From: JBIQJD01 sp044507695
Lineage (GTDB): Bacteria > Bacteroidota > Ignavibacteria > Ignavibacteriales > Ignavibacteriaceae
Assembly: GCA_044507695.1 (NCBI GenBank)
Contig: JBIQJD010000010.1
Coordinates: 67,163-131,162 of the forward strand
Direction of reading: 5' to 3'
DNA length: 64,000 bases
The notes below the pieces were generated by a model. The model was not told where the DNA came from. It did no database searches and worked only from the letters and a program-made list of their open reading frames with translations. The position numbers were made by a program, and so were the translations under genes. How positions within the stretch are numbered: the first letter of the stretch is position 1; each line of letters opens with the position of its first letter. Of this stretch, positions 16,429-25,791 are shown piece by piece.

Positions 16429-17475
16429 ATGTTAGATAAAATTAAAGAATTGCTGGGAAGCGAAGCCGATTCATTATTGAATTACAAAGCTAAATTTCCT
16501 AAGGAACAACTACACTTACCCGGACCTGATTTTGTTGATAGAATTTTCGCACAGAGCGATAGAAACATAAATGTGTTGAAAAATCTTCAGTGGATTTTTA
16601 TGAGCGGCAGATTAGCCGGAACAGGCTATGTTTCAATCCTTCCTGTTGATCAGGGAATTGAACACAGTGCCGGAGCTTCATTTGCACCCAACCCGCAGTA
16701 TTTTGATCCTGAAAACATTGTAAAACTTGCAATTGAAGGCGGCTGCAACGCTGTTGCATCTACACTTGGCGTACTGGGAATGTGCTCAAGAAAATATGCA
16801 CATAAAATTCCTTTTATTGTAAAGATAAATCACAATGAACTTTTAACTTACCCGAATAAATTTGATCAGATAATGTTTGCAGGTGTTGAGCAGGCATATG
16901 ATATGGGCGCTGCTGCAGTTGGTGCAACCATTTACTTCGGCTCAGAGGAAAGCTCAAGACAAATTATTGAAGTGAGTGAAGCTTTTAAATATGCTCATGA
17001 ACTGGGACTTGCAACTATTCTATGGTGCTACTTAAGAAATTCCGAATTTAAAAAAGATAAAGATTATCATGTATCTGCCGATTTAACCGGGCAGGCAAAT
17101 CATCTTGGTGTAACTATTGAAGCAGATATTATCAAGCAGAAACTGCCTGAAAATAACGGCGGATATAATGCATTAAAATTCGGAAAGACCAGCAAGAAAG
17201 TTTATACTGATTTAACTACTGATCATCCGATTGATCTTGCACGCTATCAGGTAATTAATAATTATATGGGAAGAGCCGGACTGATAAACAGCGGTGGTGC
17301 TTCTGGTGAAAATGATTTTGCCGAAGCAGCTAAAACTGCGGTTATTAATAAACGTGCAGGTGGTATGGGATTAATTTCAGGAAGAAAAGCGTTCCAGAGA
17401 CCAATGGAAGAAGGCGTTAAACTTCTGAATTTAATTCAGGATGTTTATCTTGAAAAAGAAATTACAGTAGCTTAA
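16429..17475 (+). CDS. Class I fructose-bisphosphate aldolase (DhnA/FbaB type)
   Basis: A 348-residue archaeal-type class I aldolase, which cleaves fructose 1,6-bisphosphate to two triose phosphates through a Schiff base. LPVDQGIEHSAGASFAPNP and GGCNAVASTLGVLG are conserved barrel segments, and the lysine in IEADIIKQKLP is the likely Schiff-base residue. GRAGLINSGGASGENDF and GGMGLISGRKAFQRP form the phosphate site. GGAG precedes the ATG. A promoter and a strong terminator frame the gene, so it is a single-gene unit. Confidence 0.92.
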   Translation: MLDKIKELLGSEADSLLNYKAKFPKEQLHLPGPDFVDRIFAQSDRNINVLKNLQWIFMSGRLAGTGYVSILPVDQGIEHSAGASFAPNPQYFDPENIVKLAIEGGCNAVASTLGVLGMCSRKYAHKIPFIVKINHNELLTYPNKFDQIMFAGVEQAYDMGAAAVGATIYFGSEESSRQIIEVSEAFKYAHELGLATILWCYLRNSEFKKDKDYHVSADLTGQANHLGVTIEADIIKQKLPENNGGYNALKFGKTSKKVYTDLTTDHPIDLARYQVINNYMGRAGLINSGGASGENDFAEAAKTAVINKRAGGMGLISGRKAFQRPMEEGVKLLNLIQDVYLEKEITVA

Positions 17476-17484
17476 GCCTTAATA

Positions 17485-17512
17485 GTAGGGAATTCAATTA
17501 TGAATTCCCTAC
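17485..17512. terminator. Bidirectional terminator between aldolase and cytochrome c genes
   Basis: GTAGGGAATTCA (17485-17496) and TGAATTCCCTAC (17501-17512) form a perfect 12-pair stem with an ATTA loop, 9 bases after the aldolase stop and 6 bases before the stop of the convergent cytochrome gene. Confidence 0.75.
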
Positions 17513-17518
17513 ATTCAT

Positions 17519-17938
17519 TCATTTCGTTAAAAGATAATCCGCAATCTTTCCTAAATCCTTTACATCAACATTATTGAACGGAGGCATAATAGTGCCGGGA
17601 TATTTTTCCCTGTATTCTTTAAATCTTTCCGAATCCATAAATGAAGAAGGATTACGCAGATAATTTACAAGTTTTTCACGGCTCCAGTATTCTGAAAGAT
17701 TTGCAAGCGCCGGGGCTAATGGTGTTCCCTGTAATTCCGTTCCATGGCAATTTAAACAACCTAATCTGCTCATCATCTGCTGGCCGCCCAGATTCTCAGA
17801 ACTCATATTTGATTGCGGGACTGGATTTTCAACAGTGGTTTCATTTCCGTTTTCGTCTTCCTTAGTTAATCTTGAAAGCAGAAACAGAGCTATAAATAAA
17901 GCTAAAAACGCTGCTACCCATATTTGTGTTTTTGTCAT
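17519..17938 (-). CDS. Membrane-anchored c-type cytochrome
   Basis: A 139-residue monoheme cytochrome. An N-terminal membrane helix (WVAAFLALFIALFLLS) anchors it, followed by a short acidic linker and a cytochrome c domain with CLNCH (Cys61, Cys64, His65) and a probable axial methionine in TIMPPFNN. It would carry electrons on the periplasmic side. The ATG at 17938 is preferred over an upstream TTG. Its partner complex is not in the window. Confidence 0.88.
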   Translation of the reverse strand: MTKTQIWVAAFLALFIALFLLSRLTKEDENGNETTVENPVPQSNMSSENLGGQQMMSRLGCLNCHGTELQGTPLAPALANLSEYWSREKLVNYLRNPSSFMDSERFKEYREKYPGTIMPPFNNVDVKDLGKIADYLLTK

Positions 17939-18012
17939 ATCTGAATTTCTTAAAATAACTTTTATCAAAAATAATTACAATTCAAAGATATGAACTTACT
18001 TTGAAATTTTTA

Positions 18013-18744
18013 TTATTCAATTTCAAAAGATGCATTAACAACCGCTGTTATCTCTTTTTCAATTGAACTTAAGTCATTTATTCCATAATCGGAAATCTGG
18101 TTAGAATGTTTCGGGGTAATCTGCAAAACTCCCATTCTCGCACTTCTCATTGGTCCCAAATCTCTGCCGGTAGCATCAGCAATTTTCTGTGCTCTTATCA
18201 TTGCATCTTTTGCAGCCGCCGCCTGAATTTCAATCTTTAATTCTGCAAGATTTAAATAATGATATTCCGGCATCTCAACATTAAAATTCACTCCCCGTTC
18301 AATTAGTGAAGCAATATCAAGTGATATCTCCTTAATTTTATTTACATCACTTGATTGAATTTCCATGCGCTGGCTGTAGTTGTATGCAATTATTTTGCTT
18401 GTCTGATAACCCTGTGCACCAATTTCATAAATCTGGTAACTGTTAATTGTATAAAATTCAATTTTATCTTCTGTAAATCCTTTGGATTTAAGATAGGAAA
18501 TCAGCAGCGGTTTTTGTCTCAGCAATTCCCTGTATGCTGCTTCTGCTGTACTGGCTTGTACGCTTATACTTCCTCTTAATATTCCAAGATCGGAAATAAT
18601 ATCCTGCTTCGCTGATCCGGTTACATTTATAGTTTGGTTTGCGCTGCTGTTTGAGCGCCATGTAATGGCTAAAATTATTGCACAGATTATAAGTGCAATA
18701 CCAAGCATTGAAGCTGAAAGAATAAAGTTATTTCTATCATTCAT
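18013..18744 (-). CDS. SIMPL-domain (DUF541/YggE-like) protein
   Basis: A 243-residue protein with an N-terminal hydrophobic signal or anchor (ASMLGIALIICAIILAITW) and the SIMPL fold: INVTGSAKQDIISDLG, then the AEAAYRELLRQKPLLISYLK helix and AAAKDAMIRAQKIADATGR. The family forms periplasmic or surface oligomers; its cellular role is not settled, with oxidative-stress links reported for YggE. It stands alone on the minus strand. Confidence 0.85.
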   Translation of the reverse strand: MNDRNNFILSASMLGIALIICAIILAITWRSNSSANQTINVTGSAKQDIISDLGILRGSISVQASTAEAAYRELLRQKPLLISYLKSKGFTEDKIEFYTINSYQIYEIGAQGYQTSKIIAYNYSQRMEIQSSDVNKIKEISLDIASLIERGVNFNVEMPEYHYLNLAELKIEIQAAAAKDAMIRAQKIADATGRDLGPMRSARMGVLQITPKHSNQISDYGINDLSSIEKEITAVVNASFEIE

Positions 18745-18953
18745 ATCTAATATCTGGATTGTTATTATTGAGGTAATTTAAAATACTACAAGAAGTTATA
18801 TAAAAAGATACTTGTTAACAATAATTAAATTGATGCGTATTAAATAATAGAGTATCCATCAATTGAATGGCAGGGGAGTAAAAAAAATTCAAATATTTCT
18901 TAACAGAATTAATGAAATCGTTTCTCCATATTTTTTTATAAATTGAATATCAA

Positions 18954-21029
18954 ATGAAAACAGCAAACAGATTAATAAAAGAAAAAAGTCCCTACCTGCT
19001 TCAGCATGCATATAATCCTGTTGATTGGTTTCCGTGGAGTGATGAAGCATTTAAAAAAGCGAAAAAGGAGGATAAGCCTGTCTTTCTTTCAATCGGTTAT
19101 TCAACCTGCCATTGGTGCCATGTAATGGAAAAAGAATCATTTGAAGATGAAGAAATTGCCGCATTACTGAATGATGCATTTATATCAATTAAAGTTGATA
19201 GGGAAGAGCGTCCAGATATTGATGGCATTTATATGACTGTTTGCCAGATGCTTACTGGCAGCGGCGGCTGGCCTTTAACGATTGTGATGACTCCGGATAA
19301 AAAACCATTTTTTGCAGGCACATATTTTCCAAAGGTAAACCGTTTTGGCAGAAGCGGAATGCTTGAGCTTGTACCAAGATTAAAAAATGTTTGGCTTCAG
19401 CGTAAAGATGATATATTAAAATCAGCTGATGAAATTTCGGCGGCACTTGTTCAGGCTGCTGAAATTAATTTTGATGAAAAAATTGATGACAATGTTTTTA
19501 ACAGTGCATTTAGTGAATTCAACTCGAGATTTGATAAAGAATACGGCGGTTTTAACAGAGCGCCAAAATTTCCAACACCACATAATTTTTATTTTTTGTT
19601 AAGATATTGGAAACGCACAGGAAATAATGATGCACTTGAAATGGTACTGAAAACATTAACTGAAATGAGAAAGGGGGGAATCTACGATCATATTGGGTTT
19701 GGATTTCATCGCTATTCAACTGATCGGCAATGGCTTGTGCCGCATTTTGAAAAGATGCTGTATGATCAGGCGCTGATTTGTACCGCATATATTGAAGCGT
19801 ATCTTGCTTTAAAAAACGATGAGTTTAAAACTACAGCAGATGAAATTCTTAATTATGTTTTGCGTGATATGACTTCCGGGGAAGGTGCGTTTTATTCCGC
19901 GGAGGATGCTGATAGTGAAGGTGTTGAAGGTAAGTTTTATTTATGGAAAGCAGATGAAATAAAAAAATTATTAAATGATAATACAGATTTATTTTTAAAA
20001 ATCTTTAACGTAAAACCTGAAGGCAACTGGATTGATCAGGTGCACGGCAGTTCTGATGGAACAAATATCCTTCATCTTAAAAAATCATTTAAAGAATTTG
20101 CCGATGAAGAGGGTATTTCAGAATCAGAAGTGAAAGATAAACTTTCGTCTGCCAGAAAAATTCTGTTTAATTATAGAAAGAAAAGAGTTCATCCTTACAA
20201 AGATGATAAAATATTAGCTGATTGGAACGGGCTGATGATTTCTGCGTTTGCAAAGGCGGCACAGGCATTTAATAATTCTGATTATTTATTAGCAGCAGAA
20301 AAAGCAGCAGATTTTATTTTAAATAAAATGATGACGAAAGACGGCAGACTTATTCATCGTTACAGGGATGGCGAAGCAGCACTTGCTGCTAATGCAGATG
20401 ATTACTCTTTTATGATTGCTGCTTTGATTGATCTTTATGAAACCGGATTTAATATCAAATATTTACAAGCTGCTCTAAAATTGAATGAAGATTTCATAAA
20501 ATTTTTCTGGGATAATAATAAAGGCGGATTCTTCTTCACTCCTGTTGATGGTGAAGAATTAATTGTAAGGCAAAAAGAAATGTATGATGGTGCAGTTCCA
20601 TCAGCAAATTCAATTGCAGTTTTAAATCTGTTAAGGATATCAAGAATAACAGGTGAGATTAGTTATGAAGAAAAGGCAAACAGAATTCTACGCGTGTTCT
20701 CGCGTGCAATTAATGCATCACCTGCTGCGTTTTCGCAAGCATTAACCGCATATGATTTTGCTGCAGGTTCTTCAAAAGAAATAGTGATTGTTGGAAACCC
20801 GGAAGATGAAAAAACAAAACAATTGATACTCAAAATAAGAGAGAAGTTTATTCCTAATAAAATTGTTCTGTTAAAAAATCCGGATAAAAAAAATGAGCTG
20901 GAAAACATTGCACCATATACCAAATCATTTTCTGCATTAAACAGCAAAGCTTCAGTTTATGTTTGTAAGAATTTTACCTGCAGTTTACCGGTTAATAATT
21001 CTGATGATCTTGAAAAATTACTTCAATAA
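18954..21029 (+). CDS. DUF255 thioredoxin-fold / six-hairpin protein (YyaL-like)
   Basis: A 691-residue protein of the DUF255 (spermatogenesis-associated protein 20) family. The N-terminal thioredoxin-like part begins NRLIKEKSPYLLQHAYNPV and carries the CHWCHVM motif (about residues 53-59). The rest is an (alpha/alpha)6 barrel similar to N-acylglucosamine epimerase folds, with FPTPHNFYFLLRYW and RQWLVPHFEKMLYDQALI. The biochemical activity is unknown despite wide conservation. It is convergent with the DUF1330 gene, 6 bases away. Confidence 0.92.
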   Translation: MKTANRLIKEKSPYLLQHAYNPVDWFPWSDEAFKKAKKEDKPVFLSIGYSTCHWCHVMEKESFEDEEIAALLNDAFISIKVDREERPDIDGIYMTVCQMLTGSGGWPLTIVMTPDKKPFFAGTYFPKVNRFGRSGMLELVPRLKNVWLQRKDDILKSADEISAALVQAAEINFDEKIDDNVFNSAFSEFNSRFDKEYGGFNRAPKFPTPHNFYFLLRYWKRTGNNDALEMVLKTLTEMRKGGIYDHIGFGFHRYSTDRQWLVPHFEKMLYDQALICTAYIEAYLALKNDEFKTTADEILNYVLRDMTSGEGAFYSAEDADSEGVEGKFYLWKADEIKKLLNDNTDLFLKIFNVKPEGNWIDQVHGSSDGTNILHLKKSFKEFADEEGISESEVKDKLSSARKILFNYRKKRVHPYKDDKILADWNGLMISAFAKAAQAFNNSDYLLAAEKAADFILNKMMTKDGRLIHRYRDGEAALAANADDYSFMIAALIDLYETGFNIKYLQAALKLNEDFIKFFWDNNKGGFFFTPVDGEELIVRQKEMYDGAVPSANSIAVLNLLRISRITGEISYEEKANRILRVFSRAINASPAAFSQALTAYDFAAGSSKEIVIVGNPEDEKTKQLILKIREKFIPNKIVLLKNPDKKNELENIAPYTKSFSALNSKASVYVCKNFTCSLPVNNSDDLEKLLQ

Positions 21030-21035
21030 AAAATT

Positions 21036-21323
21036 TCATAATCCTTCAACAACAATCATTCTTGATTCAGCAGTTTCATGCCTGAGCTTTTTTGCTTCAG
21101 CATATTCGGGTGAGTTCCACCATTCTCTTGCTCTTTCAACTGAATCAAATTGAAGTATAACTACGCGTTCAGGATCGGCAGTGCCTTCCAGCTTTTCAGC
21201 TTTGCCGCCGCGTACTATAAATTTTCCACCAAATTTTGAAACTGCTTCGGTAGACATTTTTTTGTAATCTTCATAACGAACCGGATCATTTACTTTTATC
21301 TCTACAATTACAAATGCGGGCAT
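21036..21323 (-). CDS. DUF1330 dimeric alpha/beta-barrel protein
   Basis: A 95-residue DUF1330 protein with the typical start MPAFVIVEIKVNDPVRYEDY and the central FGGKFIVRGGKAEKLEG. The fold is ferredoxin-like (dimeric alpha/beta barrel). AAGGAG precedes the ATG. The function of the family is unknown. It may be cotranscribed with the larger gene upstream on the same strand. Confidence 0.9.
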   Translation of the reverse strand: MPAFVIVEIKVNDPVRYEDYKKMSTEAVSKFGGKFIVRGGKAEKLEGTADPERVVILQFDSVERAREWWNSPEYAEAKKLRHETAESRMIVVEGL

Positions 21324-21359
21324 AATTCTCCTTTTAATTAGTTTGTGCAGAATTTATAT

Positions 21360-23144
21360 CTATTCATTTCTTTTTATGTAAGATGTTCTTTTCAAGGGTT
21401 CATCTTCATCTAAAAAAATTTTGTAAAGAACGGGATCGGTTAAAACTTCATCTGTTTTTTTCACTTCACCATCAAGTAAAAATTCATTGTTAATCAATCG
21501 TACTCCGTGGCTGTAATCAACATAGGTATCAATATGAATATTTGTTGCCGGCTGAATCGGATTTCCATCAAGCCTATGCCAGCCGTAAATTGTAACATGA
21601 TGAGTGCGTGATGTATCTTCAAGTTTGCTGCTTATAATTATATCTTTTTTTATTCCCGCAGTGAGGTTTCCCTTCATCCCATTTTTTGAAATCATTTGTG
21701 AATCAATATCGTTATTGTGAATTACAAACTGCTGAACAAGTTCATTCCTGTTGCCGACAGGTGCATAAAACTGTGGTTCAAGTTTATTCCCGGAATGAAG
21801 ATATATATCATCAACTATTTTTTTTGTGGGGAGTACAGCACCGAAAAGATCAGCTATTTTTTGTGCAGTAAACGGACCCATAGGAACGCGGAAGAAATCA
21901 GAATCACTTCCAACTCCAAGATAATCCGGCATAACAAAATATTTTACTTTATGTTTTTTATTTTCTGCATCAGTAAATTCAGTTTCAATGGATATTAATT
22001 GCCGGAGGAATTCCGGAATGTTACCTGAAGAAATTTCTTTAAATATTTCTGTTTCTCTTTCTTCAAAAGAAAGATTCATTATTCGCTTCATAAATTCAGA
22101 ACCGCCAGCGGCATCTGCCGCTCTTGGCGGAATTGTAAGATGTGCCGGAAGATTTTTTTCAAGCTGAATCCATTTTGAATAAACACTTCTGCTGCCGTAA
22201 TATTTGTAATCCTTTTCATCGTTAGAAGTGCCGGAAAGAATACCATGTATAAAGCCATTTCGTTCAACCTGAACTGTGTGGTAGATTTCTTTCAATGGAT
22301 TCTTCTTTAAAATGAATTGAATTCTTCCATCCAAAGCTGTGTGCCTGACAAAGTTTTCATCCTCAGAACTATTGAAAGAAAATTCTTTTGAAAAATAACC
22401 CTGCATAATTCTGCTTCTGTACCAGGTACCGCCGGTGGGGGAGACAAATGTTTTGCCGTTATAAAGTGCAACGCTGTCATTATATGCAATTACATTTAAG
22501 TAATGATCTGCAGAAGCTTTGAGCCATGAAATAATTTTATCACCGTATTCATGTTCATAACCATAATTGCTGTCAAGAAAAGAAATTCTTTTTACGTAGG
22601 AAGGTATTTCATTAAAAACATCAAGAAAACTAAAGATAAATCTGCCGCCGCCGCTGTGTCCTGTTAATGTAACTTCAACTTTATATTTGTTGAACAAGCC
22701 GAGAAGGTATTCAACAAGATTGCTAATAATAATTTTATAATCCGGATGCGCACTCTTCCATGCAGGCCAGCTCTTCTGTGAAGCTTCAAGATAAATTATT
22801 ACGAAATTATAATCGCTTACATTTTCGCGCAGAAATCTTGTCTGTGCACCGATATGCTGAATATCGAAATGCCAGTCATCATCCGGTTCAGTAATTTTAC
22901 CAATTGTTTGTTCAATTGTATTCCCGTTTGGCAGAGAAAAAAATATTAATTGTACCGGCTTGTCTGGTTTAAATTTTTCAGGAGCGGGCGCATTGATGTG
23001 AATCTTTATTTCCGGTTCAAAATAAAAAGTAACTACCTGTTCATTATAATAAGGACTTATATAAAAACCCGGAAGTTTTAACTGCGGATAGTGATTAACA
23101 GTAAAAACTAAAAGGAAAAAAATTCCTGCCGATGTATTGACCAT
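21360..23144 (-). CDS. Large secreted alpha/beta-hydrolase-like protein, unknown function
   Basis: A 594-residue protein with a signal peptide or anchor in the first 17 residues (SAGIFFLLVFTV). The N-terminal half has an alpha/beta-hydrolase look: a strand VQLIFFSLPNGN, then VTLTGHSGGGRFIFSFLDVF with GHSGG as nucleophile elbow (Ser164), and RISFLDSNYG after it. The C-terminal half is not recognised; it includes FFRVPMGPFTAQKIADLFG and a beta-rich tail with VTIYGWHRLDG. A role in degrading an external ester, peptide or sugar is possible but not shown. It is followed on its strand by the DUF1330 gene. Confidence 0.65.
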   Translation of the reverse strand: MVNTSAGIFFLLVFTVNHYPQLKLPGFYISPYYNEQVVTFYFEPEIKIHINAPAPEKFKPDKPVQLIFFSLPNGNTIEQTIGKITEPDDDWHFDIQHIGAQTRFLRENVSDYNFVIIYLEASQKSWPAWKSAHPDYKIIISNLVEYLLGLFNKYKVEVTLTGHSGGGRFIFSFLDVFNEIPSYVKRISFLDSNYGYEHEYGDKIISWLKASADHYLNVIAYNDSVALYNGKTFVSPTGGTWYRSRIMQGYFSKEFSFNSSEDENFVRHTALDGRIQFILKKNPLKEIYHTVQVERNGFIHGILSGTSNDEKDYKYYGSRSVYSKWIQLEKNLPAHLTIPPRAADAAGGSEFMKRIMNLSFEERETEIFKEISSGNIPEFLRQLISIETEFTDAENKKHKVKYFVMPDYLGVGSDSDFFRVPMGPFTAQKIADLFGAVLPTKKIVDDIYLHSGNKLEPQFYAPVGNRNELVQQFVIHNNDIDSQMISKNGMKGNLTAGIKKDIIISSKLEDTSRTHHVTIYGWHRLDGNPIQPATNIHIDTYVDYSHGVRLINNEFLLDGEVKKTDEVLTDPVLYKIFLDEDEPLKRTSYIKRNE

Positions 23145-23275
23145 TCCAATAGGCGTTTAATGAATAATGGAAAATATCAGAACGGCAGTTAAAATGAAAA
23201 TATAAATTTGGCAAAATAAAGTTTAATCTATTTAAATTAGTACCTTCAAAATAAAAGCTTCTGCTGATAGAAAAA

Positions 23276-23308
23276 GGTAAGAGGATTTTTAAAAAAATTT
23301 CTCTTACC
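23276..23308 (-). terminator. Terminator after the T9SS cargo gene
   Basis: On the minus strand GGTAAGAG pairs with CTCTTACC and is followed by TTTTT. It lies 11 bases past the stop codon of the gene at 23319. Confidence 0.8.
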
Positions 23309-23318
23309 CGATAGAAAT

Positions 23319-24161
23319 TTATTTGAGCAATGTCATTTTAAATGATTTTACAAAATTTCCGGCACGCAGCTGAACGAGGTAAGTTCCGCTTGCTAAATTT
23401 TCTCCTGAGAACAATTTCTTATAATTACCAGGAGATTGATTTTCATTAACCAGTACAGAAATTTCATTCCCTAGCATATCAAAAACTTTAAGCTGAACAA
23501 ATGATTCATTAGGAATGGAATATTCAATTATGGTAGCAGGATTGAAAGGGTTTGGATAATTTTGATTCAATTTAAAATTAGTAATAGTGATATTTTTATC
23601 ATCCACATCAACAACACCACCGTAAAAAAGATCATCAATCAATGCAATTGAACCTGCAGCATCTGAGCTGCTTGTATCACCAATTACAATTGATATTTGT
23701 GCGGAATCAGGCTGCCCTTCGGCAAAATAACTGATCGGCACAGCGAACTGAGTATAAACAGTTGCTGCTTCAAAAATTTCAACAGAACCGCCGCCAATAA
23801 ATTGAGAATTACTATAAAGGATAATCGCAATTATTAATTGCTGCGCATTGTTTATCGGAGAAAATTTATAAAAACCCTGGAGACTGCCGTGTCTTTGTGA
23901 TACCGGGAATGAAGTTGAATTTAGAAGCGGAGGGAAAGCTCCGCCGCTCGTTTGCAATACTTCAAGCCTTGCAGCTTTTGATCCGGAATGGCTGTCATCT
24001 GATGGCGTTATTGGTTCTGCAAATCCGGGAATGTTTAAAGGCGCCCATCCTTCAGGAATATTTCCGTTCCATGTTTCAAATCCGGCATTAGGAATTTCCT
24101 GAGCAAATAAATATGATAACGAAAACATGCACAGCAAAAAGGCAGGTAAAATTTTTTTCAT
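23319..24161 (-). CDS. Secreted protein with type IX secretion sorting domain
   Basis: A 280-residue protein with a signal peptide (ILPAFLLCMFSLSYLFAQ), a beta-rich carbohydrate-binding-like region (IPNAGFETWNGNIPEGWAP, as in PKD/CBM-type sandwiches), and a C-terminal type A sorting domain of about 80 residues: NYPNPFNPATIIEYSIP, VFDMLGNEIS, LASGTYLVQLRAG, ending in KSFKMTLLK. Such proteins cross the outer membrane by the type IX system. The putative passenger has no obvious catalytic site. The secretion machinery is not in the window. Confidence 0.9.
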   Translation of the reverse strand: MKKILPAFLLCMFSLSYLFAQEIPNAGFETWNGNIPEGWAPLNIPGFAEPITPSDDSHSGSKAARLEVLQTSGGAFPPLLNSTSFPVSQRHGSLQGFYKFSPINNAQQLIIAIILYSNSQFIGGGSVEIFEAATVYTQFAVPISYFAEGQPDSAQISIVIGDTSSSDAAGSIALIDDLFYGGVVDVDDKNITITNFKLNQNYPNPFNPATIIEYSIPNESFVQLKVFDMLGNEISVLVNENQSPGNYKKLFSGENLASGTYLVQLRAGNFVKSFKMTLLK

Positions 24162-24261
24162 AGAAACCTCGTGGTAATTTCAAATGAATATATATTCTTT
24201 TGAAAAGCCCAGGTTTGCTCTTAGTCATCAATTTGAGATTAATTTTAGAAAAGAAATAAAA

Positions 24262-24285
24262 AACCTCATGAGCATTCATGAGGTT
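24262..24285 (-). terminator. Terminator of the pyruvate dehydrogenase operon
   Basis: On the minus strand AACCTCATGA and TCATGAGGTT form a 10-pair stem with a 4-base loop, followed by TTTTTT. It lies 25 bases after the lpdA stop. Confidence 0.85.
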
Positions 24286-24310
24286 GTGATGAATGATATT
24301 CGGTAAAGCT

Positions 24311-25723
24311 TTATCGTTTTGGTCTGTAAACGTGAGTACTCTGTCCAAAGAATACTTCTGCAGATTCCATTACAGTTTCTGATAAAGTAGGATGCGGATG
24401 AATAGTTAATTTAAGATCGGTTGCATTCGCACCCATTTCAATAGCAAGCACACCTTCTGCAATTAATTCACCTGCACCGGGGCCGCAAATGCCAACACCT
24501 AAAATTCTTTCAGTTCCCGGTTCGATAATTAATTTTGTAACACCGTCAAACCGATCGAGTGTTGTAGCTCTTCCGCTTGCTGCCCATGGAAATTTTGCAG
24601 CTTCATACTTTATGCCTTTTTCTTTTGCCTGATTTTCAGTTAATCCTGCCCATGCAATTTCAGGATCAGTAAAAACAACAGCCGGAATTGCAAGCGGTTC
24701 AAATGCAGCTTTGTGTCCGGCAATTACTTCAACTGCCACTCTTCCTTCATGTGATGCTTTGTGTGCAAGCATTGGTTCTCCGGCAATATCACCGATTGCA
24801 AAAATGTTTTTATCATCTGTTTGCATTTGTTTGTTAACCACAATCCAGCCGCGTTCATTTACTTTTACACTTGTATTTTCTAAACCTAATCCTTTAGTTT
24901 CTGGTCTTCTGCCGATAGACATCAAAACATAATCATACTTATCTTCTGTTGTGTTTCCATCCTTATCCTGAATCTTAACCTTAATCCCATTTTTCTCTTC
25001 CTTCATCTCAACAACTTTAGAATTGAGCATTATTTTTTCATAACTTTTTTCAATTCTTTTCTGAAGATGTGAAACAAGATCACGATCGGCACCTGGCAAA
25101 ATACCCGGGAGCATTTCAACTACTGAAACTTTTGTCCCGAGTGCTGCATAAACCGATGCAAGTTCAAGTCCAATATAGCCGCCGCCAATTACAAGAAGTC
25201 TTTTGGGTATTTCAGGAAGATCAAGCGCTGTTGTTGAATTAAGCAGTCTTTTTGAATCAATAGTTAGTGATGGGATATATGTAATAACAGAACCTGTTGC
25301 AATAATTGCTTTTTCAAATTTATGTTCGTCGGTTCCGCCATCATGCTTTTGGATTTTTAAAGTAGTTGAATTAATAAATGACGCCGTACCGCGGATATAG
25401 TTAATTTTTCTTTGCTTTGAAAGTTGTCCTAATCCGCCTGTAAGTTTTGCAACTACATTGTTTTTCCAATCGCGTAATTTATTTATATCAATTTTCGGAT
25501 CACCAAATTTAATTCCCCAATGTTCTGCTTCTTTTGCTTCATTGATTAATTTAGCTGCATGAAGAAGAGCTTTTGAAGGGATGCATCCACGGTAAAGACA
25601 AACACCGCCGGGATTCAATTCCTTATCAATTAAAGTTACATTCATACCAAGATCAGCAGCGAGAAATGCAGCAGCATAACCGCCCGGCCCGCCGCCGATT
25701 ATAGTTACCTGTTTTTTATCCAT
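24311..25723 (-). CDS. lpdA: Dihydrolipoyl dehydrogenase (E3)
   Basis: A 470-residue E3 that re-oxidises dihydrolipoyl groups on E2 and passes electrons to NAD. The FAD motif IIGGGPGGYAAAF is at residues 8-20; the redox pair is Cys42 and Cys47 in GGVCLYRGCIPSKALL; the NAD motif is VIGGGYIGLELASVY; HPHPTLSETVMESA near the C-terminus holds the His-Glu dyad. AAGGA precedes the ATG. It is the last gene of the aceE-aceF-lpdA run and is followed by a strong terminator. Confidence 0.96.
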   Translation of the reverse strand: MDKKQVTIIGGGPGGYAAAFLAADLGMNVTLIDKELNPGGVCLYRGCIPSKALLHAAKLINEAKEAEHWGIKFGDPKIDINKLRDWKNNVVAKLTGGLGQLSKQRKINYIRGTASFINSTTLKIQKHDGGTDEHKFEKAIIATGSVITYIPSLTIDSKRLLNSTTALDLPEIPKRLLVIGGGYIGLELASVYAALGTKVSVVEMLPGILPGADRDLVSHLQKRIEKSYEKIMLNSKVVEMKEEKNGIKVKIQDKDGNTTEDKYDYVLMSIGRRPETKGLGLENTSVKVNERGWIVVNKQMQTDDKNIFAIGDIAGEPMLAHKASHEGRVAVEVIAGHKAAFEPLAIPAVVFTDPEIAWAGLTENQAKEKGIKYEAAKFPWAASGRATTLDRFDGVTKLIIEPGTERILGVGICGPGAGELIAEGVLAIEMGANATDLKLTIHPHPTLSETVMESAEVFFGQSTHVYRPKR

Positions 25724-25791
25724 TATAATTCCTTTTAGATAAAGCAGTAACTTCTGAGTTAATCATCAAAAATTACTGCTTACTTAATTCA

